Notes under the pieces: generated by a model
Told to the model about the DNA's origin: nothing
Seen by the model: only the letters and a program-made list of their open reading frames with translations
Databases searched by the model: none
Made by a program: the position numbers and the translations under genes
Assembly (NCBI RefSeq): GCF_002865645.1
Contig: NW_020194594.1
Location: forward strand, 248,001-312,000
Source of the DNA: Hyaloscypha bicolor E
Lineage: Eukaryota; Ascomycota; Leotiomycetes; Helotiales; Hyaloscyphaceae
Length of the DNA: 64,000 nucleotides
Direction: 5' to 3'
Shown: positions 35,108 to 48,200 of the stretch, piece by piece
Position numbering within the stretch: position 1 is the stretch's first letter
Layout of the letters: each line of letters starts with the position of its first letter

Positions 35108-36844
35108 ATGGTTGATATAAGTGCTAGTCTGATCGATGCCATTGGGTTTCCCACATGTGCTCTAAGTCCAGAAGAGACAGTACGTAAGAAGACCTCGAAG
35201 AAGCTGACCGAGTGGGATGTCTCGATACTGAACCCTAAGAACCGCATCGATTGTGCACAGCCATTTTGTAACTCGAAACTGGGCTGGCGCATTGACGGGT
35301 GCGCAGACCTTGGAACTCGCTTCTTTGTGATACCGATCACTCTACTTCCGGATCTGCCTCCTCTGAGAATAGACCTGGTCATTCCAGACCAGATTGAGCA
35401 CTCAAACGAACTCCGCGTTGCTTTTGAATCTAGTATTTCGGCTACTCTTACAGACTCTCGAGTCGGAAAGCTAGGAATTTCACACCACCTTTGTCATATT
35501 CTCGACCACTGGTCTAGATCAAATCCCAACTTCTTAGCGGAATTTCGCTCACTTCCTTTTGGCTCTCAACTCATCATTTCAGAAGTCACAGGCTCGAAGT
35601 ATTCTCCTGTACTTGTGAATCCGGCTCACGATCTCGAACGCAATTTGCTATCCCTCAACGCTCTGGCAGCGCTCTGGAAGAACGATATACTTCCTCTGGA
35701 TTTCCCTCCCATACTGGATCTCCAAGCACTACGGTTAACCAGTCAGATTCAAGATACTGTTAGTCTTGTATACATTCCAAGCCAAGATAACAAAACGTTC
35801 ATTTTTAAGTCCAATGTCACAGAACCCGAGTATCTCTATCACGAACTCAAGGTCCTGCTTACGCTGGCTCCGCACCCGCACTTAGTATCCAGGCCTCTTT
35901 TCCTGGTAACGAAGCGATGTGCATTCGGTGGCAAGATTGCCGTCTGTGGTTTCATCCTCCCCTATTATCTCGGTGGCCCCCTCAAGGATGTCCTCCCCTC
36001 GCAGATGGTAAAGGGAATATTGAATCTTCCCACGCAGATAAAATGGGCAACTCAGATCACGGAGGTGTTGCAGCATATTTATGCATCTAGGAGCTTCTAC
36101 CCCGATCTTCGACCGGAGAACATCGTTCTTCATCCTTGCCAGACGTCAGGCGCTTGTGATGAAAGCGGTAGTCTCAACACCGTGCTCATCGACTTCGAGC
36201 AAAGGGGAAACTGGTACGCCTGGTCCGCGCCCGAGGTCCTATACTATGAGTACCTCTCCTACATTCTCTCTGCCCTACCCACCACAAGAACAACACACTA
36301 TGCGCTCCTTTTCAATACCTACTTCCCCTCCGCCAACGCCCCACCGTATCCCCAGGAAGGAAGTGATAGATATCGCAACCCCAAAGAAGGATACTGCTAT
36401 TCTTGGCTGAGACTTACCCATCAGCAGAGAGAAGCGGCTACTGTCTTTGCTTTGGGCAAGCTCCTGTGGTGTATTTTTGAGGGTCAGGGAAGCGTATGCC
36501 GGAATCTTAGAAATACGGCTAGATATGAGCCGACAATGGAGTTCCCGGAGTTCAGGACGTCGGTGGAGAAAGTGAGGGAGCTGATTTGGGAGTGTACGTG
36601 GGATGCTCCAGAGTGGAGAGGGGAGAAGGAGAAGGTTGTGAGAGTTGGTGGGAGGATTGAGGTGCTGGGAAAGACAGCGCGCGAGGAAGGTGTGTTGCAT
36701 GTAGCGCGAGAGTGGTGGATGAGGGAGTTGAATGTTATGGAGGAGTGGCTTGCGAAGCAAGATAGTGGGGAGAAAAGATCTCAGAGATTGACATTGAGAG
36801 AAGTTAGGGATAGATTGCTGGATATTAAGAAGGATGTGTGCTGA
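35108..36844 (+). CDS. Kinase-like protein with atypical catalytic motifs
   Basis: Single exon; the first in-frame ATG at 35108 gives 578 residues. The C-terminal two thirds follow a protein-kinase fold: FIFKS with Lys234, a Glu246 in the next helix, ILPYYLGGPLKDVL as hinge, YPDLRPENIVLH (Asp333, Asn338) for the catalytic loop, IDFEQRG (362-368) where DFG is expected, then WSAPE (372-376). So Lys, Glu, catalytic Asp, Asn and metal-binding Asp are present, but HRD is YPD, DFG is DFE, and the activation segment between DFE and APE is only about nine residues. A glycine-rich loop is not clear. The N-terminal 200 residues have no recognised domain. Intronless fungal kinase-like genes of this kind occur as variable families near accessory regions; activity cannot be decided by eye. 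Confidence 0.75.
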   Translation: MVDISASLIDAIGFPTCALSPEETVRKKTSKKLTEWDVSILNPKNRIDCAQPFCNSKLGWRIDGCADLGTRFFVIPITLLPDLPPLRIDLVIPDQIEHSNELRVAFESSISATLTDSRVGKLGISHHLCHILDHWSRSNPNFLAEFRSLPFGSQLIISEVTGSKYSPVLVNPAHDLERNLLSLNALAALWKNDILPLDFPPILDLQALRLTSQIQDTVSLVYIPSQDNKTFIFKSNVTEPEYLYHELKVLLTLAPHPHLVSRPLFLVTKRCAFGGKIAVCGFILPYYLGGPLKDVLPSQMVKGILNLPTQIKWATQITEVLQHIYASRSFYPDLRPENIVLHPCQTSGACDESGSLNTVLIDFEQRGNWYAWSAPEVLYYEYLSYILSALPTTRTTHYALLFNTYFPSANAPPYPQEGSDRYRNPKEGYCYSWLRLTHQQREAATVFALGKLLWCIFEGQGSVCRNLRNTARYEPTMEFPEFRTSVEKVRELIWECTWDAPEWRGEKEKVVRVGGRIEVLGKTAREEGVLHVAREWWMRELNVMEEWLAKQDSGEKRSQRLTLREVRDRLLDIKKDVC

Positions 36845-36938
36845 TATCGCCGGACTTGTTTTCCTTAGATAAGTTGCGAGTCGGCCGATCGAGGTGAAGA
36901 AATGCATTGCCATTCGCTTTGGCGAAATACTTGTGTGG

Positions 36939-37181
36939 TTAGGGGCTCATACTGGCGATCAAGGCTTTGGGAGGCGGCTTGTTGGGCGACATCAATATAT
37001 GTTTCACGGGAAGAAGCATCTTGACAGTTCGCTTCCTATGAAAGAACACCGAAGTTGAGTTGAACGTAAAATACATGACGCTACGAATCGCCATCTCAAA
37101 CTTTCCATTAAGCCCATGACTCCTGCTTAATAAGAGCACATCTGTATCCGCCCCGTCAAAGTGGATGCTGATTTTGGCCAC
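36939..37181 (-). CDS. Hypothetical 80-residue protein
   Basis: Open frame with ATG at 37181 and stop at 36939, reasonable codon use, Lys/Arg-rich middle, no signal peptide or domain I recognise. It may be a short real gene, an exon remnant or chance. It lies at the edge of the AT block. Confidence 0.3.
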   Translation of the reverse strand: MAKISIHFDGADTDVLLLSRSHGLNGKFEMAIRSVMYFTFNSTSVFFHRKRTVKMLLPVKHILMSPNKPPPKALIASMSP

Positions 37182-38036
37182 AGCTGCCGGTAGAGGAGGC
37201 TAGCCTAGGCGACCCTCCCATATTAATTATCAAGGAATGGGGTTGTGAACGAGTGCTCGAAAGACCGCGCGCTGTCCCTAAGGCCTGGTGGCTCTATATC
37301 TCAGAATAGGAGCCCGTGGAAAACTACACGAGATGTATGCTAGTAAGTCAAGCTTACGCCCGCTACCTATCGCTCCCTGTAATTATAGTGCTTGTATTAT
37401 TACAGCTCGCCCAAATTTATTCATATCGCTTATATTACTACAACTCACTAAAATTCCTACTCATATTACTATAGCTCTTTATAATTTTTTGGTTCATATT
37501 TCCTAAATAGTATTATTATTATATAACTAAAGTTTAGTAATTAGTAATTATTAATAAACTAGCTCTTATAATAATTTTAAGAGATTTAAGTCTTGTTTTT
37601 ATTATTTAAAATAATATACTTTTTTTTATTTTATATTATAATTATAATAAAGATTAATAATAATTGAGAGAAAATATATAATTAATTAATTTAAAGCTAA
37701 AATAATAATAAATAAAAACTATTAAATATATAATAATATTCGATTATATTATAACTTTATATTTATTTAAAAAATTTAAAAGCTTTTAAATTTACTAGTA
37801 TTTTAATATTTAAAAGAATTATTTTTATTTAATTTCACTAATTTTTACTTTTAATAATATAAGTATTTTTTATTACTTTTAAAAATAAAATAAATAAATA
37901 ATAATAAAATAATAAATAATTTTTAATAACTTCTAATTTAGTTTTATAAATATAAACTTATTTATTATTACATAATTTAATTAAAATATATAAGAAAACT
38001 AGTCTTCTTTAATTTTATATAAGAAATTATATATAT
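37182..38036. other. Transition into AT block 2, with degenerate 37-bp tandem repeat
   Basis: From about 37384 to 37505 three poor copies of a roughly 37-bp unit (tattacagctcgccc, tactacaactcact, tactatagctc) follow each other. After 37510 the sequence is nearly pure A/T. No gene. Confidence 0.5.
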
Positions 38037-38283
38037 AGTTATAAGATTCGAGATATAAGATATAAATAACAGGATATAAAATACGGGATATAGTTATATA
38101 ATCTCGTATTTTATAAGTAACTCGACTAGTAAACTAGACCTTATTAGACTTAGCAGATTTAGGAATTATATATTAATATTATAATATTATAATTCTTATT
38201 TCTAAAAAATAATTATTTTACTAATTTAATATATTTGTATTTTTTATATATTATATAATAATATTATATATTATTAGTAAACT
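38037..38283 (+). repeat. 5' LTR of copia element D
   Basis: Contains gggatat-type short repeats, then actcgactagtaaactag and gcagatttaggaattat, shared with 51695-51892, 56870-57093 and, more distantly, 17650-17826. Confidence 0.7.
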
Positions 38284-39550
38284 AATACTAATTAATTAAT
38301 ACTTATAAATTAAAAGAAAACCTAGCTAGTTAGAAAAGTATTTAATAGCCTAAAACAAGTAATTTACTTCTAGTTAAAAAAAGAACTATTATTATTTCCG
38401 AAAAAGTATTTAATAGCCTATAAAGAAAATACTAGCTTTTATTAATTAATAAATAATTAGTTATTTAATTAATTATTTATTTATTTAACTTCTTTTAGTT
38501 CTAAAATTACTTTTTTGGAAATTATTTTTCTATTTATATAATATCTATATTTATAAATTACTTTTTCTAGAATATATATTTTATATATATTTTTAAAGCT
38601 CTTTAATTACTACTTTAATTTTATTATTAAATCGAGTTCTTTAAGCTTTAAACTCTCTCGGAATTATAATATTTCATTTCCTAAATTTTTTATTATAAAT
38701 ACAAAATTTAAGAATAAAAAATTTATATTAATACTTTTAATAATATTTAAATATCTGGGTATTTTTATTATTAAACTCTTTTTATAAATCTATTATAAAC
38801 TATTTTATCTATAAATATCTCTTATTATAAATTATATATATATATTAGAAAGAAAAAGAAGTTAATTAAGAAATAAAAGAATAGAATTAATATTATTAAT
38901 ATTATAAAAATAGATTTTCGGAAATATCTAAATACTAAACTATATTAATATATCTTATATAGAACTTCTAATAAGAACCTATAGAATTTATTTAAAAATA
39001 ACTTTAAAAACTTTAATAATATAATTTTTAATTAATATAATTATATATTACTAGTAAACTAATACTAATTAGTTTATATATATAGATTAGAAAAGATTTT
39101 AGATTAGTTCTAAAAGTATTTAATAGCCTAAGACAAATCTAGTCTATTTTATATTAAAGGAAGGAATTACTTATTAATTTTATAAAAGCATTTAGTAGCT
39201 TATAGAAAAGATATCTAGCTCTTATTAATTAATAAGCAATTAGCCATTTAATTATCTATTTATTTAATTTCTATTATTTTTTAAAACTAACTTCTTTTAG
39301 TCCTAAGATTACTTTCTTAAAAACTATCTTTTCTACTTATATAATACTCGTATCTATAGAACTCTCTTTCCGGAATATATACTCTATATATGCCCTTAAA
39401 GCTCTTTAACTACTACTTTAATTTTACTATTAAATCAAGTTCTTTAAGCTTTAGATTCTTCCGGAATTATAATATTTCACTTCCTAAATTTCTTATTATA
39501 GATAAAATATTTAAGGGCGAAATATTTACTTTAATATCCTTAATACTACT

Positions 39551-39677
39551 AGATATCTGAAGTATTTAGTATCTGAACCAGGTATCTGGTATCTTAATTA
39601 GGTATCTGAATTAGGTATCTGGTATCTTAACTAGGTATCTAGTATCTTAACTAGGTATCTGAACCAGGTATCTAGAC
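39551..39677 (+). repeat. Minisatellite of ggtatct units (33-bp period)
   Basis: gaaccaggtatctggtatct and variants recur with a 33-bp period plus one extra 20-bp segment. Similar tatctggtat strings occur near 55150-55250 and in the LTRs of element A. It lies in the leader of element D. Confidence 0.75.
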
Positions 39678-42600
39678 ATTTTTACTACTAAACCCTTTTT
39701 ATAAACCTACTACAAACTGCCTTACCTTTAAACCCCTTCTATTACAAATCATATATATATACTAGGAAGAACCTAAACTCGGTTTAATATAGATACTAAT
39801 AAGGAAAAGAAGCTAATTAAGAAATAGGAAGACGGTATTAATCCGGTAATTATAATAAAGGCTAAACTTCAGGAATATATAATTACTAAAATATATTAAT
39901 ATACCTTATATAAGAAAAGTAATAATAATTTATAGGATCTATTCTAGAATAACTTTAAAAACTTTAATAATATAGTATATAATCTAATTAGCTATATACT
40001 TATATAAAATCTTCGAATTTAATTTTACTATAATAATATTTATATTAAATAGAACTATAGAAACCTTACTATTATATAATTCTTTATTAATCTTGCCTAA
40101 AAGAAAATAAAAAGTATATAGAACAAAACTAATATTATTAATAATAGTCTAATTAGAATAGATTTTTTCTAGAGATCTATTATATTAGTTTATCTTACTT
40201 TAGATAGAACTAGATATAAGGAAACCAGATAATCTCAGTCGAGAAATTAAGCTATCTATTTACTTTCTCTAAGTTAAGGCTATTTACTATTTCTATTTTT
40301 ACTATTACTAGTATTACTACTAAACCCGAACTACTATTAATTAGTACCTACTATTTTTACTAAAAAGCTTATTAGGAAAGTAGTAAAAATATATTCTGAA
40401 ATATAGAAATATAATAGAATTAATAGTAGTTTTAATTATAAACTTACTATTTTCTTTAATATCTATTAATATATAGAGCTTCTAGAAAAGGTACTAGTAA
40501 AAGCTTTTCCTATTATATTAAAGAGCCTAGTATAAGACTGCTTTTATAATAACTAGCTCTCGAGCCATATATATAAAGAGGCCTATATAAATATTTATAG
40601 CTTTTTTAAAAGCCCCGGTTTCTATTATTAAAATTTAAATAAATGAAATATTATTATTTAGTAACTATAATAATAAAGAATTCTAAAAAAAAACAATATT
40701 TAAGCTTATCTAAATACTAATTAATAACTTATATAAATTATAATATAGCCTTATTCTTGCCTTATAAAATACTAAATTCCTATATAATAAGATTATTACT
40801 TCCTATTAAGGCTTACTAGTATACTAATATATAGTCTCGGACTCTCCTAATAATCTCGGCTAGCTTATTAATAAGCTCTAATTATCTATTACTATCTATA
40901 AAAAGAAATAATAAATTATTACTAAAACCTATTTTACTAATTAATAATACTATTTTCAAAATTCTTTAAATTATTATTTGTCTGAAAATTATTAATACAG
41001 ATCCAGTTATAACTTCGGAACCCGTAATAACTACTTCAAGTCCTATAATTATAATAATTATATTCCGAAGTTATATTTTATATATAAGAAACCCGAATAC
41101 TACTTATAGAAATATATACTAGAGAAATAAAAGGCTAAAAAGGCTTGATTTAAGAATAGAAATATTTACTAATTTAGATCCCGAAATATCTATAACTTTA
41201 ATAAATACTTTAGTAATACTTATATATAGTATATTACCGAATTTAAAAAAGAAGAAAATAATAAAAATAGTAAAAATAAACTAGTAAGTAATACTTTTAA
41301 AGTCTTACTAGTAGAAATAAATAAAGAAGAAAAATATTATTCTAATTTCTATTTTACTTCTATTAAGAGCTTCCTAGCTATTTCTATAGCCCCTGCTCCT
41401 ATTATTTCTATAACTAATACCTTTATAAATAACCTTATTTCTCTTTCTCTTATATACTAGATAATAGGCAAAAACTATATTTTAAAGCCTACTAAATAAA
41501 TAGAGAATACCTAGATATTTATAATTAATAATATATTAAGATATAATACTTACTACTTTTATAGAATTATAATAAATACCGGAGCCTCTAGATTCTCAAT
41601 TACTAGTTCTAACTAATTCCAAGCTTTATAGCAGATTAATAATAGTATTAAACTTAATAAAACTACTAAAGGTCAAGTTAATATCTAGTTTAATATCGGA
41701 TCTATATTCTCTATTAGATTTATAATAGTAAGAATACTAATTAAATAAGTATAATTTCATATTATATTTATAAAAACTTTATTTCTACTTAGCTTGGCTA
41801 ATATAAATAAGCTAGGAGTTTATTTTAATAATTTTACTAATTATCTTATTACTTCTAATAAATACTTTATATTTATAGTATAATGTTTTAGATACTTTTT
41901 CCTGCTTTAGAATATTATTTTATAAAGTTTTATTTTCGAATTCTTTATTTATAACTCCTGATTTTTTATAGAAATCGAATTATAATATCTATCTTACTAT
42001 TTTAGTTATTTATCTATTAGTAAGCTCCGAAATATACTAGAATAAGCAGGCTATAATATTAATATAGAAGCCCTTAAATACCTTATAAAGTACTATAAAT
42101 AATACTAGAAATTCGGATAATTACCGGAATAATTCAAGTTTAATCTAAGAGATAATATTAGCTTTAACTATTCTATTATTATTAATATCTTTTATATTTT
42201 TGGTAAGCCTATATTCTATATTATTAATAAAGGTACTTAATATTAAGCCGGCTAATAGCTTTAAAATATTAATATATTATATACTTGAGATATCTTAAAA
42301 TAATATTGAATTAATACTTATTTAGGCCCTTCTAATTAAATTATAATAGATACCGGAAAGCAGTTTACTAGTAAGGAGTTTACTTAGCTTATAAATACTA
42401 TAGAAACCAAGGTTAAAATCGTTCCTATAAAAGCTTATAATTTCGTCGGAATTATAGAATATTACTATAACCCGATTTAATATACTTATCTTATTATTAT
42501 AGCTAAAATTATTAGAATTAATAAAAATATTATACTTTAAATAGCTTTTAAGACTATTAATAATTCTACTAGATCTAATAATATTATTCTAATTCTTTTA

Positions 42601-44929
42601 GTTTATAGTATTTTACCTCAAATAACCAAATATAATATCCTATTACTAATTATATTATAGTAATTAGTAATATTTAAGAAGGTAATAATAGAAATTCAGA
42701 AACTTTAAGCTAGATACCAGATTATAAATACCCTAAATACCCGAAATAGTTCTAGTATTACTAATATCTATAAACTTTCTTTGAATTTGAATATTCTTAT
42801 ATAATATAAAGAAAATACTAGTTAATCTAGTAATTAAAATAGGCTATATAAGCTAGTAGCTATTAATAGAGAGAACTATATACTAGCTTTATTATATAGT
42901 AATACTATCTTCTATTTAATTTCTATAAAGCTCTTTTATATAGGGGATATTAAGGTTATTACTAATAGCCCCGAATCTAAACTTATTCCCGAATTCTATA
43001 ATAAGGCCAAAAGTAATATAGATATAATTTCTTTTACTATTCCCGCTATTTTACTAAAGTATAGTAAAGAATGCCTTTATAAGAATCCGGATATTATAGT
43101 ATTTTTATAGGATAATAACTTATATAAAAACTTCTATTAAATTAAAATTACTAGCCTTTTAGAAAAGGGTATATTTGAGGTTATTTCTAGATTTTAGATA
43201 CTAAAAAAGATATATATCTTTAATTCCTAGTTTATTAATAAGATTAAGAATAAGAATATAAAAAGAAAGCTTAAGAAGTCGAGACTAATTATCTAGGCTT
43301 ATAATAATAGTAAGAAATATATAATATTAATATAATTATCTATTATTTAATATATTAGCCAGAGAATTATTCTTAATATTACTATTATAATAATAGATAT
43401 TATAGAACTATATTTATATAATATCTTATAAGCTTATATTTAATTAATAATCTTATTTAATTATAATTTTTATATTAACTCACCTTATAAGCTTACTAGA
43501 AAGCTAAATCTAAATAATAATTCGGTTTTGAAAATTATAAAACTATTATATAATATACCGGAAACTAGAAACTACTAGTTTAAAACTTACTATTTCTATT
43601 ATATTAATAAGCTTTCTATAAAATAGTTAACTTATAACTCTTATCTCCTTTATAGCAAGTAATTCTTCGGAATTATTAGCCTTTAAACTAATAATTTTAT
43701 AAAAGCAAAGTAACTAAAGTTCTATAAGGCTAAGTTCTTGGCTAAGAAGTATAAATGCCTTATTATTAATTATAATCTCAAGTTTAATAGAGGTATTATC
43801 TATATAAATACTACTAGAATTACTTTTATATAGGAATACTAGTATAAAAACCTCCGAATTATTTCTATAAAAAATACTACTATTATAAATAGTAAAGGTA
43901 CTATTTATTAAGATTTCTCTATTAAAAACTAATATATTACTTAATATACTAGAGAAATACATATTATATTAGTCTATTAACTAGAAGCTTTATATAACCT
44001 ATTAATTACTACTTAAGCTATTAAATCCTCGGAAACTAATATAAAAGTATTTAATAAATATATTTAATAGCAAATTGAGAATACTACTAGAGAACTAAGA
44101 TTTATAAAGCTAGTAAAGAAGTTCTTATATTTAATTATTTTTACGAATACTTTATTTATAAATAATAGAGATCTCTTTTCTTAAATTAAATATATTTTAG
44201 TTCTAGTAAATAAAACTAGATATACTAATATTATTTACTAGTTCTCTACTAAATATAAGAGAATTACTAGAAGTATTCTAGCTTTAGAACTCTATAATAT
44301 AGCTTATAGCTTTAATATAGGCGCTTTAGTTAAATCTATAATTAATAGAATACTAGAAATAGAACTATTACTAGTAATCTATATAAATTCGAAGTTATTA
44401 TATAAATGCTTTATTAAATTAGGAACTATTCGAGAAAAGTATCTAATAATTAATATAATATATCTTTACTAAATATATAAATAATAAAATATTATAGAAG
44501 TTAAATAAATTAAGAGAGAATTAAATTCTGCTAATTTTATAATAAAATTAAAGCTAATAAATACCCTCAAGTACCTAATTAATATAAATATTATATAATT
44601 AGATATAGAAGAATAGGTTAAGTATAAATAGAATAGAAAATAGATATATAAAATAGAAGAATATTATAAGAAGAGAAGTTATATATAAAAGGCTATAGCT
44701 TTTAGTATATAACTAAAACCTTAGAAGTAATATAGATATATAAAGTATTTGGGAAATTTGGTACTAGGCCGGATTAGGGAATTTATATATAATTAGAGAA
44801 AGATACTATTTTTCATATTTTTAAAGAGTTTCTAGTATTAGTATAGCTATTTCTTTAGGAGTTATATATATAGTTACGGGATACGGGATATGGGATATAA
44901 GTAATAAAATATAAGTAATAGGATATAAG

Positions 44930-45246
44930 TATTACGGGTATAATATTCAGGGCTTAGAAAGCAAAGTAGAAGGTTCCTTATAAAGACGATTTAAAGCTAA
45001 GGAAGGGAAAACTAGAATATAGAAAGCTATAAGGAAGTATATATACCCTATAGTATACTAGTCTATAAAGGGCTTAGCCTTTTAAATATCTCTAGTATAT
45101 TTCAAGTATACTTCCTTAGTAAGGCGGCTATATTATATATATCTAGGAGGTAACGGGATATAAATAATAGGATATAAGTAATAGGATATAAGTAATTATA
45201 TTAGCTAATTATATTAGCTAGCAAGATTAAAAGCTGAATTATAATA
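44930..45246 (-). repeat. 3' LTR of element E (317 bp)
   Basis: From tattacgggtata to aattataata. Same length as the partner at 51373-51689. Confidence 0.92.
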
Positions 45247-48200
45247 TTATCTTCCTCCTTTAAAATAAGCTTATTTCCGAGCTTTATAAAAGCCATTAAT
45301 CTATTTAATTTCGTATTATTTTTCTTTCTAAAGTAAACTAGTATCTCGGATATAAATATTATATATAAAAGGTTAGTACCTTTACTATATAACTTAGGAG
45401 GGTTTATTATTATTTCCGTATAATTCCGGACAAGTATTGTTTTTTATATAATCTAGCTAATATTACAGGTTTTATAGAGGTTCTAGTATATTAATATTAT
45501 TATTATAGAAACTCTATAAAACCAGGGGGCTATTACTTAATACTAAAGCTAGATATTATACTGGATCCTTATTCTAACTAATCTAATAAATTCTATACTT
45601 TAGCTTATTTCTTACTAGCTTGACTATAATAATCCGCTTAATACTATACTCTTATTTGCTATTCTCTAGTATTAATAGAGGCGGTTCCGGGTTTGCTTGA
45701 CCTAGTAAAGAATTCTGGAAGTCTTTTTATAGCTTCTCTATATAAAAAACTAGGTATATCTTTATGGTTTTCGGCAGTTTCAGGAGAAATAAATAGCCAT
45801 ACTATTCTAGAATCTCAAACGGGCCTTCTATTTAATTCCCTAACTTCCGACTCGGATAATCGGATTTCTAGTACTTTATAATAACCCATACTTTGTCCCC
45901 GATTTTGAAATCAATTAGATAATAGTATTTATTAGCTTATATTATATATTATTCTTATATTTATTCTATATTACCTTAGGCAAGTTACTATAATTTATAT
46001 AATTAATTTACTAATACTTTAGCTTTATTCCTATTTAGCTTCTCTTTAGATAAGTTAGCTTTAATAAGAGAATTCTAGTCTAGAAAGATATAAGGCTTAT
46101 AGCCCTTTTTAGTTATAAACGGGGACTAGCTAATAGTTTTATACTAAAGAGAGGCTTATTAATAATTAATTATAGTAACTTATTTATTCCAGTTATCCTA
46201 GTAATAGTTAATATATAGATATAATCTCTAATTAAAGTACTAATTAATAATCTTTATTTGTCTGTCTATTTAGAAGTAATTAGCTATTAAGAGCTTAAGC
46301 TTTATATTAATTCTTATATAGAATTCGCTTTAAAAATCGGATATAAATTAGGGTTCCTAATCTAATATAATTATTTCTGGAATACTTATTTAATATATTA
46401 TATAGAGTAAAAATAGAAGTACTAGCTACTTGGCTATAATTATATCTTATACGAGAATTGTAATTAGATATTTAGATAAGTAATCTATAAATATAGTAAC
46501 TATATTATAGCCCGATTTACTTTCTAAATAGCTCTTAAAGTCTATAGTAATATATTACTAGGGGTAATTAGGAACTAGAAAGAAATAAAGCAAACCAGGC
46601 TTCTTATCTCTGGATATATATAATCTCCTATAAATATAGCAATTACTATAGTATTAATTAATATCCTTACCTATAAATAGCTAGTAATATTAATTCTTTA
46701 ATAACTAACGGAGCTTTATATATTTAGGATATCCAGAAAGGGATTTATTATATACTTTATAAATTAGGGCAGTTTATAAAAGTAGTCCAGAGATTATTTC
46801 GTTCTCTATAATATAGAGTCTTTTATAATATAAAAGGAGGCCGTCTTATAATATCCAGATATTACTTTTAGCTTAGGCTATTATATATAGCTTTTCTAGA
46901 TCCGGTAATATATAATTATCCTATAGGATCTTATTTATAAGTTATAAACTACTATACTTAACAGGAGCCTCTAATAGTACTTTTATAAAGGCTACTATAA
47001 TAGAGTTTACTAGTAAAGCTTCTAAGAAAATACCTTCTTTTAAAGAAATTATATTTCTAATAGGGATATTCTTCTCTAGAAAGTCTTTAGTATATATTTG
47101 GTTTTTAGGGCCAAATTCCGGATTAAATAAGCCGATTTTATAGAATATTACTATAAGCTATAAATTATAGATAATCTCCGAATTAATTTTATTTTTGGAA
47201 AGAAATATTTGAGTTTATAGCTTTTCCTTAATCTGGCCCTAAGTATCTACTTTATCTTATTTTTATAATAAAATATCTGCTTGCTTATTCGATTTTCCAG
47301 AATAATATATAAGCTTAAAGTAATAGTAAAATAAGAGTTTAGTCTATTTAGCTTATTAAGAAGAAAGCTTCTTAGTAGTTATAAAGTATTTCAAGGTATA
47401 ATAATTAGAATAGACCTTAAAGAAAGTATTCTAAAGGCCCTCTAGCTCAGTTTTCTATTCCTCTAGTATTCGAATTATAGCAAGTATCTCTTTATTATAT
47501 ATATTATAATTAAGCTCTATCGGGAATATAGTTTTGGAAAAATAAGCTATAGGATACCAAAGGCCTATTTCTGGGTTTTATTAAAAAAGTAGGCTAGTAA
47601 TTACTTCTTTAGATATATCTGTTTCTATTATTATAGGCAGATCTGAATTATAGTATTATAAAACTAGAATAGAAATTATAGCTTTCTTTAAGTAAGTAAA
47701 AGCCTCTTAGTATTATTCGGACTACTTAAAAGAAATACCCTTTTTTATAAGTAAGGTAAGAGGTCTAGTAATCCGTCTATACTTTCTAATAAAGTATTTA
47801 TAAAAGTTATAGAAGCCGAGAAAGGCTTATATATCCTTAACTATCTTTAGAGATTACTAGTTATATATTACTTTAATTTTATCGGGATCTATTTTAATAC
47901 TAGATATAGAGATAATAAAGCCCAGATACTTTATATATATAACTTTAAATTCCGATTTCTTAATATTTACTTAAAAGCTAGTAAGATATAAGTAGTCTAG
48001 TACTTTTCATATATACTATTTATATTCTACTAGGTTTTCTAAATAAATGAGAATATTATTAAGATATACTATATAAAAGTTATTTAGATATTTAAAGAGT
48101 ATATTATTTATATAGTATTAATATATAGCCGGGCTATTTATAAGGCCTTTCTAGAGAATATTATATTTATATATTCTATAGCAGGTACAAAATATTATTA

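Noticed and set aside
36275..36913. 212-codon open frame on the minus strand
   Set aside because: Antisense to the kinase-like gene, no domain; a shadow of its codon composition.
39551..39677. CRISPR-like array
   Set aside because: Contiguous degenerate minisatellite without unique spacers, in a eukaryotic retroelement.
45693..45881. 62-codon plus frame within element E
   Set aside because: Antisense to the element; chance opening.
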